Source of the DNA: Paenibacillus oleatilyticus | Lineage (GTDB): Bacteria > Bacillota > Bacilli > Paenibacillales > NBRC-103111 | Length of the DNA stretch: 64,000 bases | Direction: 5' to 3' | Assembly (NCBI RefSeq): GCF_018998565.1 | Contig: NZ_JAHNZO010000001.1 | Span: forward strand, 77,774-141,773 | Shown: piece after piece, positions 53,155 through 61,099 of the stretch | Position numbering within the stretch: the first letter of the stretch is position 1 | Layout: each line of letters begins with the position of its first letter | The notes under the pieces: model-generated | What the model saw: the letters and a program-made list of their open reading frames with translations, nothing else | The model's database searches: none | Told to the model about the DNA's origin: nothing | Made by a program: the position numbers and the translations under genes

Positions 53155-54298
53155 CGTCGTAAAACGTAAGCCACCGCTCCGCCATCCGCTCCCATGTAAA
53201 TAGCCGCTGTACCCGCTCCACGCTTTGTTCCCCCATGCAACGGGCTTCGTCCTCGTTTTGCAGCAGGGAAATTACCGCCGGCGCAAGGGCGCTCTCCAGA
53301 ACGTTCGGCTCCAAGGTCAGTCCGGTAACGCCCTCCTCCACAATTTCCGGCATTCCTCCGGCACGGGTGGCGACAACCGGGACGCCTGCGGCCATCGCTT
53401 CCACGTTGACGAGACCGAACGCCTCCCGGCGTGCGGACGGAACGACGAGGACATCGGCCAAGCGAAACCAGTCGTCCACTTCGCCGTGCGGAACATACGG
53501 AACGAACCGGACATAGTTTCTCAGCGGCGCGCTCGTCCTCCGAAGCCGCCTTACGTAAGGGGTAAGCCGTCTCGAGCCGTAAAAGGCTCCCCCCACCACA
53601 AGCAGCAGCGCTTGCGGCACCTTGCCCACAATTTCAGGCATTGCCGCCAGCAAATGATGTACACCCTTGATCGGAATCAGGCGGCCGACATACAGAATGA
53701 TTTTACGGTCCTGCAGGCCGAGTCTCTGGAGCAGCGCCTCCCGCTTGGCGGCCCCTTCCGGAGACCACCGGGAAATAAAACGGTCCGGATCGACCCCAAG
53801 ATGATTCACGACAATTTTGGATTGGACACACGGGTCCCTGCGCACCATTTCGTCCTTCAGGTAGTGGCTGTTCACCACGACCCGGTCCACCGCAGCGAGA
53901 CAACGCCGCAACTCGGGCCGCCGGATATGGGACTTGGAGACGAACGTAACGGAATGCAGCGACAGCCACACCTGCGCGCCCGGATGCCTTCGCTTGAGAA
54001 ACCGCGCGAAGCGCGGGCGGTTCTCCACCTGAATGACCTTCGGCCGCAGCTTTCTCAGCTTGCGGCTGACGCCCTCCACATAGCGGCGGGGCGAAGCGGC
54101 GGGCACACGCTCGTAGAGGACGCCTTCGCGAATTTCGGTCCGGCGAAGCGTCCGGCCCCGTCGCCCGATCACCGCCAGTCGAACGTGCTTCTGCAGGCGG
54201 CGGACGATTTGTTCCACGACCAATTCGACGGAGCTGCTGTTGCCTGAAGGAATGACGAACGAACCCGGCGTCACGAAGACGACATCATACTCTTTCAT
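53147..54298 (-). CDS. GT4 glycosyltransferase, spore-coat type (CotSA/YtcC-like)
   Basis: 383 residues, GT-B fold: PSGNSSSVELVVEQIVRRLQ near the start, NHLGVDPDRF, ILYVGRLIPIKGVHHLLAAMP and ARREAFGLVNVEAMAAGVPVVATRAGGMPEIVEEG (E-x7-E, nucleotide-sugar site). Resembles the B. subtilis spore glycosyltransferases CotSA and YtcC. GGGGAGG precedes the ATG. It lies directly upstream of the giant repeat gene in the same direction, but a terminator separates them. Its product may glycosylate that protein. Confidence 0.85.
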   Translation of the reverse strand: MKEYDVVFVTPGSFVIPSGNSSSVELVVEQIVRRLQKHVRLAVIGRRGRTLRRTEIREGVLYERVPAASPRRYVEGVSRKLRKLRPKVIQVENRPRFARFLKRRHPGAQVWLSLHSVTFVSKSHIRRPELRRCLAAVDRVVVNSHYLKDEMVRRDPCVQSKIVVNHLGVDPDRFISRWSPEGAAKREALLQRLGLQDRKIILYVGRLIPIKGVHHLLAAMPEIVGKVPQALLLVVGGAFYGSRRLTPYVRRLRRTSAPLRNYVRFVPYVPHGEVDDWFRLADVLVVPSARREAFGLVNVEAMAAGVPVVATRAGGMPEIVEEGVTGLTLEPNVLESALAPAVISLLQNEDEARCMGEQSVERVQRLFTWERMAERWLTFYDGR

Positions 54299-54460
54299 GG
54301 AGCGGCCTCCCCGCGATCTTTTTGGCAGTATATTCTTGGCGCAGCGGATGTGGATAGGCTATAGTTGTCCGGGGCGTAGTTTGGGCCGTTTGAATTTTGC
54401 CAGGCAGGGCCTCATAATAAAAGAACGAACTTGCGAATATCCCGAGAGGAAGTGCAGACC

Positions 54461-55693
54461 GTGAGCCGATTGGAAACGTATATCGAACATTACGCGGAGC
54501 TCGCCGTAAAGGTGGGTGTCAACGTGCAGCAGGGGCAGACGCTTATGGTAACCTCGCCCGTATCGGCTGCGGATTTCGTCCGCATCGTCGCGCGCAAAGC
54601 GTACGAGGCCGGGGCGAAGCACGTCTATGTCGAATGGGACGACGACGAGCTGAAACGGCTGAAGTACGAGCAGGCCCCCGACGAAGCGTTCCATGAATAT
54701 CCGCAATGGAAAGCGGACGGCTTCCGTCAATTGGCCGAAGAAGGGGCGGCGTTCCTGCAGGTCTACTCCCCTACGCCCGATCTGCTCAAACAGGCGAAGC
54801 CCGAGCGGATCGCCGCGGCGAGCAAAGCGTACGGCACCGCCATGCTGGAATACCGCCGCATGATGCAGGCCGGCCGAATCAGTTGGACGATCGTATCCGT
54901 TCCCTCGGCCGCTTGGGCGACCAAAGTGTACCCGGAGGCAAACGAAGAAGAGGCGGTTCGTTCGCTGTGGGAACGAATCGTGCAAGCGGCAAGAGCCGAC
55001 CGGGACCGGCCAGTGGAAGCTTGGCAGGAGCATCTGGCGGAGCTTCGCTCGAAGGTCGAGCGAATGAATTCGAAGAGGTACGCCCGGCTGATCTATCGTG
55101 CGCCGGGAACGAAACTGAACGTGGAGCTGCCCCCGGAGCACCAGTGGGTCGCAGGCGGGGTACATAACGCCCAAGGCGTGTTTTTCGTGCCGAATATTCC
55201 GACGGAAGAGATGTTCACGCTGCCGCGCGCCGCCGGTGTCAACGGAACCGTACGCAGCACGATGCCGCTGAACTGGAACGGTGCGCTGATCGACGGCTTC
55301 AGCTTGACGTTCGAGAACGGGAAGGTCACGAAGTGTACGGCCAAGCAAGGACAAGAGGCGCTGCAGCGGCTCATCGCGACCGACGAAGGCGCGGCCCGGC
55401 TCGGCGAAGTGGCGCTCGTGCCGCAAAATTCGCCGATCGCCGAGATGAATATGCTGTTTTACAATACGGGGCTTGACGAGAACGCCTCCTGCCATCTGGC
55501 GTTAGGCAACGCGTATCCGCTATGTCTGGAGGGCGGCACCGCCATGACCCGGGAGCAGTTGGCGCAGCACGGAGCCAACCACAGTCTGGTACACGTCGAC
55601 TTCATGATCGGGTCGGACGAGCTCGATATCGACGGAGAGCTGCCGGACGGGACAGTGGAGCCGGTGTTCCGGCGGGGCTGCTGGGCGGATTAA
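54461..55693 (+). CDS. M29-family aminopeptidase (AmpS/PepS type)
   Basis: 410 residues. N-terminal domain (VKVGVNVQQGQTLMVTSPV...AGAKHVYVEWDDDEL) and C-terminal metal domain with LGEVALVPQNSPIAE, FYNTGLDENASCHLALGNAY and NHSLVHVDFMIGSDELDIDG, which holds the Glu/His/Asp ligands of the two-metal site. Cytosolic, broad-specificity removal of N-terminal residues. GTG 54461 is the start (AGAGGAAG eight bases upstream). Its stop overlaps the end of the convergent tag gene by four bases. Confidence 0.9.
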   Translation: MSRLETYIEHYAELAVKVGVNVQQGQTLMVTSPVSAADFVRIVARKAYEAGAKHVYVEWDDDELKRLKYEQAPDEAFHEYPQWKADGFRQLAEEGAAFLQVYSPTPDLLKQAKPERIAAASKAYGTAMLEYRRMMQAGRISWTIVSVPSAAWATKVYPEANEEEAVRSLWERIVQAARADRDRPVEAWQEHLAELRSKVERMNSKRYARLIYRAPGTKLNVELPPEHQWVAGGVHNAQGVFFVPNIPTEEMFTLPRAAGVNGTVRSTMPLNWNGALIDGFSLTFENGKVTKCTAKQGQEALQRLIATDEGAARLGEVALVPQNSPIAEMNMLFYNTGLDENASCHLALGNAYPLCLEGGTAMTREQLAQHGANHSLVHVDFMIGSDELDIDGELPDGTVEPVFRRGCWAD

Positions 55694-56268
55694 TCCGCCC
55701 GGGCTCCGGAAAGCTCCGCAAACCGGAAGCAATCCATCGTATGGTCCATCACCATGCCGGTCGCCTGCATAAACGCATAGCAGATCGTCGAGCCGACAAA
55801 GGTGAAGCCGCGCTTCTTCAGCGCTTTGCTCATCGCATCCGATTCCGGCGTGCTGGCCGGCACGTCCTTCAGGCTCTGCCAGCGGTTGCGAATCGTATCC
55901 CCGCCGACGAACTGCCAAATGTAGCGGTCGAAGCTGCCGAATTCCTCCTGTACCGCGAGAAAAGCCTTCGCGTTCGTCACGGCGGCGCGCATTTTGAGCC
56001 GGTTGCGGATCAGGCCCGGATCGCCGAGCAGCTCGTCCAATTTGGCATCGTCGTAAGCGGCTACCAGCCTGGGATCGAAGCTGTCGAACGCCTCCCGGTA
56101 CCGGTCCCTTTTTTTGAGCACCGTATACCAGCTCAGCCCCGCCTGAGCTCCTTCCAGGATCAGCATCTCGAACAGCTTGAGGTCGTCATGAACGGGAACT
56201 CCCCATTCCTTATCGTGATAGTCGATATATAAAGGGTCTTCGTTACACCAGCCACAGCGGCATTCCAT
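55690..56268 (-). CDS. tag: DNA-3-methyladenine glycosylase I (Tag)
   Basis: 192 residues: RCGWCNEDPLYIDYHDKEWGVP at the start and MDHTMDC near the end supply the Cys/His zinc ligands of the Tag family. Inner motifs are LEGAQAGLSWYTVLKKR and FVGSTICYAFMQATGMV. Removes 3-methyladenine from DNA. AGGAGG precedes the ATG. Confidence 0.93.
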   Translation of the reverse strand: MECRCGWCNEDPLYIDYHDKEWGVPVHDDLKLFEMLILEGAQAGLSWYTVLKKRDRYREAFDSFDPRLVAAYDDAKLDELLGDPGLIRNRLKMRAAVTNAKAFLAVQEEFGSFDRYIWQFVGGDTIRNRWQSLKDVPASTPESDAMSKALKKRGFTFVGSTICYAFMQATGMVMDHTMDCFRFAELSGARAD

Positions 56269-56478
56269 AGGACGCCTCCTCTCCTTTTTTCTCTAACTAT
56301 ACCACATTATTGCGACATCGTTTGTCACCGTTTTACAATTCGACGGATTGAAATCTTTTCGATGCCGGCACGTATCAAGTATAATAGCGGATATTACGCG
56401 AGCACAGACGCTTCGCACACGGCATATCCGAACCCGGCGCAGTCAAGCCGAACATTCCAAACATCAGGCGGGGATTCT

Positions 56479-57246
56479 ATGAATCATTCATTTACGGTAT
56501 ACGAGCAGCAGATCCGGAAGCAGCTGATCGGGTGGGAGAAGGAGCTGCTCAAGCCGCCCGGCATGCTCGAAAAAACGTCCAGAGCGCTACAAACGCGAAT
56601 CAACCAAGCCATACCCGAGAAAGTGCATACCGCCATTACCGCAGCGGTCAAAGGCATTGTTCAGACAGCGCTGTTCAGCCTGGACTACATTCCGAAAAAC
56701 GAACCGCTCCAAGGCATGAGCCTGGCGTCGCGCGACCGGAAAGCCGAGGAGCTGATCGGCTTTTACAAAAAGCTGGCGGCGGCGGAAGGCGCGGGGACGG
56801 GAGCCGGAGGAATTTTGCTCGGACTCGCCGATTTTCCGATCCTGATCGGCATCAAGATGAAGTTCCTGTTCGAGCTCGCCCACATTTACGGGCATTCGAC
56901 GCTCGATTATCGCGAACGTTTGTACATTTTGCATGTATTTCAGGTGGCTTTCTCCAGCCAGAACAAAAAGCCCGAGCTGTACCGAGCCGTCGTGAATTGG
57001 CCGCAAACCGTCAAAACGCTGCCTCCCGAGGACTCGTACGCTCAACACATCGATTGGAGGCAGCTGCAGCAGGAATACCGCGATACGATCGATTTCCGCA
57101 AAATGCTGCAGCTTGTCCCCGGCATCGGCGCCGTCGTCGGAGCATGGGCCAACTACGGCCTGCTCGAGGAGCTGGGCCAGGCCGGCATGAACTGCTACCG
57201 CCGGCGCTGGCTGGACGAGGCGGAGGAGAAAAACAAGCTGACTTGA
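56479..57246 (+). CDS. EcsC family protein
   Basis: 255 residues. The EcsC core includes SRDRKAEELIGFYKKLAAAEGAGTGAGG, a glycine-rich hydrophobic segment (ILLGLADFPILIGIKMKFLFELAHIYGHS) and LVPGIGAVVGAWANYGLLEELG near the end. EcsC is the least understood product of the ecsABC locus; free-standing homologues are common and of unknown function. ATG 56479 follows AGGCGGGG; the longer in-frame upstream part looks non-coding. Confidence 0.85.
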   Translation: MNHSFTVYEQQIRKQLIGWEKELLKPPGMLEKTSRALQTRINQAIPEKVHTAITAAVKGIVQTALFSLDYIPKNEPLQGMSLASRDRKAEELIGFYKKLAAAEGAGTGAGGILLGLADFPILIGIKMKFLFELAHIYGHSTLDYRERLYILHVFQVAFSSQNKKPELYRAVVNWPQTVKTLPPEDSYAQHIDWRQLQQEYRDTIDFRKMLQLVPGIGAVVGAWANYGLLEELGQAGMNCYRRRWLDEAEEKNKLT

Positions 57247-57270
57247 GTCGAGGGAGTGAAATATGTAACC

Positions 57271-57636
57271 ATGAAAATCAGCAAAACGAATGCACCGCAT
57301 TATATTTGGGGCGGCCAATGCGACGGCTGGCATCTGGTGCAGCAGCCCGAGCTGAGCGTCATTCACGAGCGGATGCCTCCGCAGACGGCCGAGGTCCGGC
57401 ATTACCATGAGCAGGCACGCCAATTGTTTTTCGTGCTGACGGGAACGGCCGAGCTGGAGGTGGACGGCGAGCTCCATACCCTCGGTCCGCAGGAAGGCTG
57501 TGAGGTGCCGCCGGGTGTCCCGCATCAAATGAAGAACGTTTCCTCCGGGGACGTCGAGTTTCTTGTCGTCTCGCACCCGCAGACCCGGGGAGACCGGGTG
57601 GAAGCGCCGCCCTTGGGGGAACCGAAGCTGGACTAG
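57271..57636 (+). CDS. cupin-domain protein
   Basis: 121 residues, single cupin barrel: RHYHEQARQLFFVLTGTAELEVDGE gives the H-x-H...E metal motif and GCEVPPGVPHQMKN the second His motif. The metal and substrate are unknown. It starts 24 bases after the ecsC-like gene, so probably the same transcript. GTG 57256 is an alternative start but lies against the purine-rich site. Confidence 0.82.
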   Translation: MKISKTNAPHYIWGGQCDGWHLVQQPELSVIHERMPPQTAEVRHYHEQARQLFFVLTGTAELEVDGELHTLGPQEGCEVPPGVPHQMKNVSSGDVEFLVVSHPQTRGDRVEAPPLGEPKLD

Positions 57637-57725
57637 CCCACGGCCCTCTCTGCGCTTCCCCGTTTCACTGCCGAAGGCGCCGGAATACACTATACGACCG
57701 ATTCCAAAGTTAGGAGCAATGTCGT

Positions 57726-58490
57726 ATGACCATCGCTTCCGACCGGGCCATCCAGCTGGCCGCTATCGTGTATCAGGCCATCCGGCAGTATAACAATAAC
57801 GGCAAGTTCGAGCTGCCCCCCGGATATAAGCTGGCCGCCGTGCTGGGCAAAAAGAAGTTTCCATACCTTGGATTCATTCTCGAGTCCAGGCAATCGATCG
57901 TCATCGCGCTCCGCGGCACGGCGGCTGCATCCGAATTGAAGAAAGATTTGCAGTTCGATCAAATTCCGTTCCCTTTTGTCCGCAATGCGGGATTAACGCA
58001 CCGCGGTCTTACGGAGCTGTATGCATCCGCGCTCCGCGAGCCGATTATGAGCTATTTGAACAAAGCTTCCCCTCATAAAAGACTGTATCTAGCCGGCCAC
58101 AGCATCGGCGGCTCGCTAGTATCGCTCTGTGCGCTCGACCTCGTCTTTCATACTCCCTTCAAACAGCCCGTAGTCTACACGTTCGGAGCCCCGAAGGTCG
58201 GGAACCCTGATTTTGTCCGTCGGTTTAACGGCCGAATTCACCACAGCACCCACATTGCCAACCGGTACGATCTCGTGCCGCGGCTGCCCCTCTCCTTCGG
58301 TAATACCGTATACCGGCATGTCCGGTACCGCTGCGTGATCCGCTTCCAAAACAAAGGCCTGCTGGGAAGCCATTCGATCAAAAGCTATTACAAAGAACTT
58401 GTGCGCCGGCGCGCAGGCCGCAGCCGTCCATACTACAACGGCAGTCCGAAAGGCCTTCTGCCCGCCGCTTCCGTCCCCTTGGCCCGCTAA
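57726..58490 (+). CDS. class 3 lipase-like alpha/beta hydrolase
   Basis: 254 residues. Lipase_3 pattern with the nucleophile elbow LAGHSIGGSL (Ser126), Asp182 in NRYDLVPRLP and His216 in GSHSIKSYY. FGAPKVGNPDF is the usual strand after the elbow. No signal peptide, so probably cytosolic. AGGAG lies nine bases before the ATG. The C-terminal 30 residues are basic and proline-rich. Confidence 0.87.
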   Translation: MTIASDRAIQLAAIVYQAIRQYNNNGKFELPPGYKLAAVLGKKKFPYLGFILESRQSIVIALRGTAAASELKKDLQFDQIPFPFVRNAGLTHRGLTELYASALREPIMSYLNKASPHKRLYLAGHSIGGSLVSLCALDLVFHTPFKQPVVYTFGAPKVGNPDFVRRFNGRIHHSTHIANRYDLVPRLPLSFGNTVYRHVRYRCVIRFQNKGLLGSHSIKSYYKELVRRRAGRSRPYYNGSPKGLLPAASVPLAR

Positions 58491-58614
58491 TTTTCGGCAT
58501 CCTGCCGAGGAGCGATCTCAAGCCCGGACATCCGATGAGCTCGTAAACTGCAAGCACGTCGGTCGCCGCCGACAAGCACAGACCGGCTAGCGGTCCAACT
58601 CCAAGGAAAAAGCA

Positions 58615-58627
58615 AAGCCCTAACCGG
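58615..58627. repeat. left copy of duplicated hairpin core (element copy 3)
   Basis: AAGCCCTAACCGG, repeated exactly at 58847-58859 on the other side of the element. Confidence 0.75.
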
Positions 58628-58639
58628 CTTTGCCGAGCT

Positions 58640-58842
58640 TGTTTAAAAAGTGGTTTTGATCAGAATAGAGAAACATACGGAGGTGGGGTATCTACTGGAG
58701 GAGCGATAGCGTTCGCCTTTGTCTGCGGGAAATACCCGCTTTCAAGCGGCTTCAATCAGAAATTTCCCGCTGACAACAGCGACCGGAAGTAGATACCCCA
58801 CCCCTTCGTAAACTCTATTACCTCATTCACACTTTCTCGACA
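58640..58842. mobile_element. 203-bp palindromic MITE-like element, copy 3 (inverted, diverged)
   Basis: In inverse orientation it matches copies 1 and 2: AATAGAGAAACATACGGAGG, GGTGGGGTATC, GAGCGATAGCG, CTTTGTCTGCGGGAAAT and AAGCGGCTTC. The ends are TGTTTAAAAAGTGG and CACTTTCTCGACA, each next to AGCT. The sequence has drifted, with some paired changes on both arms (for example CTGCGGGAAAT with ATTTCCCGCTGAC), which keeps the hairpin. No coding capacity. Confidence 0.78.
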
Positions 58843-58846
58843 AGCT

Positions 58847-58873
58847 AAGCCCTAACCGGTTTTTGCTTTTTCC
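58847..58873 (+). terminator. right copy of duplicated hairpin with the original terminator tail
   Basis: AAGCCCTAACCGG followed by TTTTTGCTTTTTCCC. Together with AAAAAGC at 58608-58613, left of the element, it would have formed the original stem (AAAAAGCAAAGCC/GGTTTTTGCTTTTT) of the lipase terminator. Confidence 0.65.
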
Positions 58874-58874
58874 C

Positions 58875-58903
58875 TTGACAATCATCTTAAAAAGTATTAT
58901 CTT
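58875..58903 (+). promoter_or_regulatory. promoter of the nitroreductase gene
   Basis: TTGACA, 17 bases, TATCTT; the weak -10 overlaps the palindrome at 58900-58913. Confidence 0.65.
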
Positions 58904-58913
58904 AAATTTAAGA
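58900..58913. promoter_or_regulatory. palindromic operator, probably for the MarR protein
   Basis: TCTTAAATTTAAGA is a perfect 14-bp palindrome over the -10 region. A similar site (60144-60159) precedes the pirin gene. The marR gene at 59664 lies between the two targets. Confidence 0.65.
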
Positions 58914-58945
58914 CAAAATAGTATCTACCGACGGAGGTCCTCCCT

Positions 58946-59572
58946 ATGAACGACTTTACAGCCCTGCTAAAATCGCGAAGATCGGCAACCAAATTCATCC
59001 CGAATACGGACATCCCGGACAAGGAGCTCGAAGAGATGTTCGGGCTGGTCAAATTCGCCCCTTCCGCTTTCAACTTGCAGCATGCGCATTACGTCGTCGT
59101 CAAAAACCCGGAGTTAAAAACGAAAGTGCACGAAGCGGCCAGCAAGCAATACAAAGTGCTGACGGCTTCCGCGGCCATTCTGGTATTGGGCGATACGGAA
59201 GCGTACAAAGACGCGGCGAAAATCAACGAAGGGTTTCTCCATCTCGGCGTGATGAGCAAGCAGGAATATGACCAAACGGTCGAATACGTCAACGCGTTCT
59301 ACGAGAACCGGGGCGAAACGTTCAAGCGCGAAGAAGCGATCCGCAACGCCAGCTTGTCGGCCATGCTGTTCATGCTGATCGCCAAAGACCGCGGCTGGGA
59401 TACATGCCCGATGATCGGCTTCGACCCGGATGCAATGCGCGCAGCCCTGAACATTCCGGACCGTTACGTGCCTGCTATGTTGATTACGATCGGCAAAGAG
59501 GATGTATCGGGACAACGGCCGCGCGGCTACCGCAAGCCGACCGGGGAATTTGTCACCTACAACCAATTCTAA
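58946..59572 (+). CDS. nitroreductase-family FMN protein
   Basis: 208 residues: LLKSRRSATKFIPNTDIP (FMN-phosphate Arg residues), FAPSAFNLQHAHYVVV, ASLSAMLFMLIAKDRGWDTCPMIGFD and the C-terminal GYRKP. NfnB/YodC-like reductases use NAD(P)H to reduce quinones, nitro compounds or other electrophiles. GGAGG lies before the ATG. Control by the neighbouring MarR protein is likely; comparable Bacillus reductases are induced by quinones or diamide. Confidence 0.9.
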   Translation: MNDFTALLKSRRSATKFIPNTDIPDKELEEMFGLVKFAPSAFNLQHAHYVVVKNPELKTKVHEAASKQYKVLTASAAILVLGDTEAYKDAAKINEGFLHLGVMSKQEYDQTVEYVNAFYENRGETFKREEAIRNASLSAMLFMLIAKDRGWDTCPMIGFDPDAMRAALNIPDRYVPAMLITIGKEDVSGQRPRGYRKPTGEFVTYNQF

Positions 59573-59663
59573 AATTTAATCTAGCTCAGGAATGTATTGC
59601 CGCTCAGGAATGAGGAATACTGATTGCAGACTCATCGTGCGGCAGCGAAAGGAGTTGCGAACG

Positions 59664-60113
59664 TTGAACGCAGAAAACAACCGGAACGAATCGCTGCATC
59701 TGTTCATTGTGCTTTCCCGGGCGTGCGAATGGGTCACGGCCCACGCCCACCGGGACATCCGCCGGTACGGCTTGAATCCGACCGAATATGCGGTGCTGGA
59801 GCTGCTGTATCATAAGGGCTCCCAGCCTTTGCAGCAGATCGGCGGCAAAATATTGATGACCAGCGGCAACATCACCTATGTCGTAGACAAGCTGGAGCAA
59901 AAAGGGCTTGTCGTACGGAAGCCGTGCCCGGAAGACCGCCGGGTCAGCTTCGCGGAAATTACGGAGAAAGGCAAGGCATTTCTGGACGAGGCGTTCCCGC
60001 AGCACCGCCAAGCGATCGAAGCCGCGGTCGCCGGCTTGACTGCCGAGGAGAAGCGCCAGGCGATCGGCCTGCTGAAGAAGCTCGGGGTCGCGGCGCAGGA
60101 AAGCTTCAAATAG
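59664..60113 (+). CDS. MarR-family transcriptional regulator
   Basis: 149 residues; winged helix with GLNPTEYAVLELLYHKGSQPLQQIGGKILMTSGNITYVVDKLEQKGLVVRKPCPEDRRVSFAEITEKG, the complete MarR signature. No Cys occurs near the N-terminus, so redox sensing by a Cys switch of the OhrR type is not evident. TTG 59664 is the start, nine bases after AAAGGAG; ATG 59592 lies far from any site. Palindromes before the genes on each side suggest it represses both. Confidence 0.88.
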   Translation: MNAENNRNESLHLFIVLSRACEWVTAHAHRDIRRYGLNPTEYAVLELLYHKGSQPLQQIGGKILMTSGNITYVVDKLEQKGLVVRKPCPEDRRVSFAEITEKGKAFLDEAFPQHRQAIEAAVAGLTAEEKRQAIGLLKKLGVAAQESFK

Positions 60114-60143
60114 CGGGTCGCCTCCGGCGAACCCGCAGCTCAT

Positions 60144-60159
60144 ATCTTAATATTGAGAT
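60144..60159. promoter_or_regulatory. palindromic operator upstream of the pirin gene
   Basis: ATCTTAATATTGAGAT is a near-perfect dyad sharing the TCTTAA half-site of 58900-58913. It lies 43 bases before the pirin start. Confidence 0.6.
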
Positions 60160-60201
60160 TTTTTCCAAAACCAAACTATGCTTCTTTAGGAGGTTATTTT
60201 G

Positions 60202-60978
60202 ATGCAAATCATGATCTATCCCCCCACGATGCAAGGAATCGGAGCCTTCGACGGAGGCCGGATTACGGAGCAGAAGCCGATCGGATTTCCCGGCGAACGG
60301 TCGGTGATCAAGCGGGTCGGCCCGCTGTTTTATTGGGCGTGGGCTTTCGCCGCAGAGGAAGGCTACATCGGATCTCATCCCCATCAAGCGTTCGAGATCA
60401 TCACGTATGTTCTTGCCGGCAAAGCGGAGCATGGCGACTCGCTCGGTACGCGAAGCGTCGTCGGGCCCGGCGGCGCGCAGGTGATGCAGACCGGATCGGG
60501 CGTATCGCACGAAGAGCGGTTTATCGGCCCGGATATGGAAGGCTTCCAAATCTGGTTCGAGCCGGAGCTGAACGAAGCGCTGAAACGGAAGCCGACTTAT
60601 CGCCAGTTCGACCATGAGGCGTTTCCGGAGGAAGCCGGAGAAGGATTCGTGCGCAAAACGGTCATCGGCGACGGATCGCCGGTCGAGCTCGTCGCAGACG
60701 CCAAAATGTGGGATTTGACGCTGGAGCCCGGCGCCGTCTACCGGCACGTCATTCCGGCCGGCCATACGCTAACGGCGCTCGCCGTCCGCGGACACGGTGC
60801 CTGGACGAACGCTTCGGCCGGAGACGCGGTCACTCCGTTCCGGCACAAAGATTTCATGCTGCTCGGAGCAGCCGCCGACACGAACGTCTCGCTTCAGGCC
60901 GCGGACGGCGAAACGCTGCGAATCATGCTGATCGAGGTTCCTACCACCGTCGATTACCCGCTTTACCCGAAACGATAA
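60202..60978 (+). CDS. pirin-family protein
   Basis: 258 residues, two cupin domains. The pirin signature HPHQAFEIITYVLAGKAEHGDSLG...GGAQVMQTGSGVSHEE supplies the three His and the Glu that bind iron. Bacterial pirins include quercetinases and stress-related proteins; the substrate is unknown. AGGAGG precedes ATG 60202. Its pairing with a nitroreductase and MarR points to a response to aromatic or quinone-like electrophiles. Confidence 0.9.
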   Translation: MQIMIYPPTMQGIGAFDGGRITEQKPIGFPGERSVIKRVGPLFYWAWAFAAEEGYIGSHPHQAFEIITYVLAGKAEHGDSLGTRSVVGPGGAQVMQTGSGVSHEERFIGPDMEGFQIWFEPELNEALKRKPTYRQFDHEAFPEEAGEGFVRKTVIGDGSPVELVADAKMWDLTLEPGAVYRHVIPAGHTLTALAVRGHGAWTNASAGDAVTPFRHKDFMLLGAAADTNVSLQAADGETLRIMLIEVPTTVDYPLYPKR

Positions 60979-60988
60979 TCGTAAATCA

Positions 60989-61016
60989 AGCCCCGCGGAT
61001 AACCGCGGGGCTTTTT
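60989..61016 (+). terminator. terminator of the pirin gene
   Basis: AGCCCCGCGG/CCGCGGGGCT with a four-base loop, then TTTTTGC. Confidence 0.88.
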
Positions 61017-61021
61017 GCGCG

Positions 61022-61064
61022 CAAAAAAAAGGGCCTCCGCCGGCCCATGGCCCGTATCGGAGGC
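61022..61064 (-). terminator. terminator of the cytochrome oxidase operon
   Basis: Leftward GCCTCCG/CGGAGGC stem with an inner GGGCCATGGGCC, followed by CCTTTTTTTT. Confidence 0.85.
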
Positions 61065-61099
61065 AAAAGAGAGAAAATGGAGGAATAGAGTATCGAATA

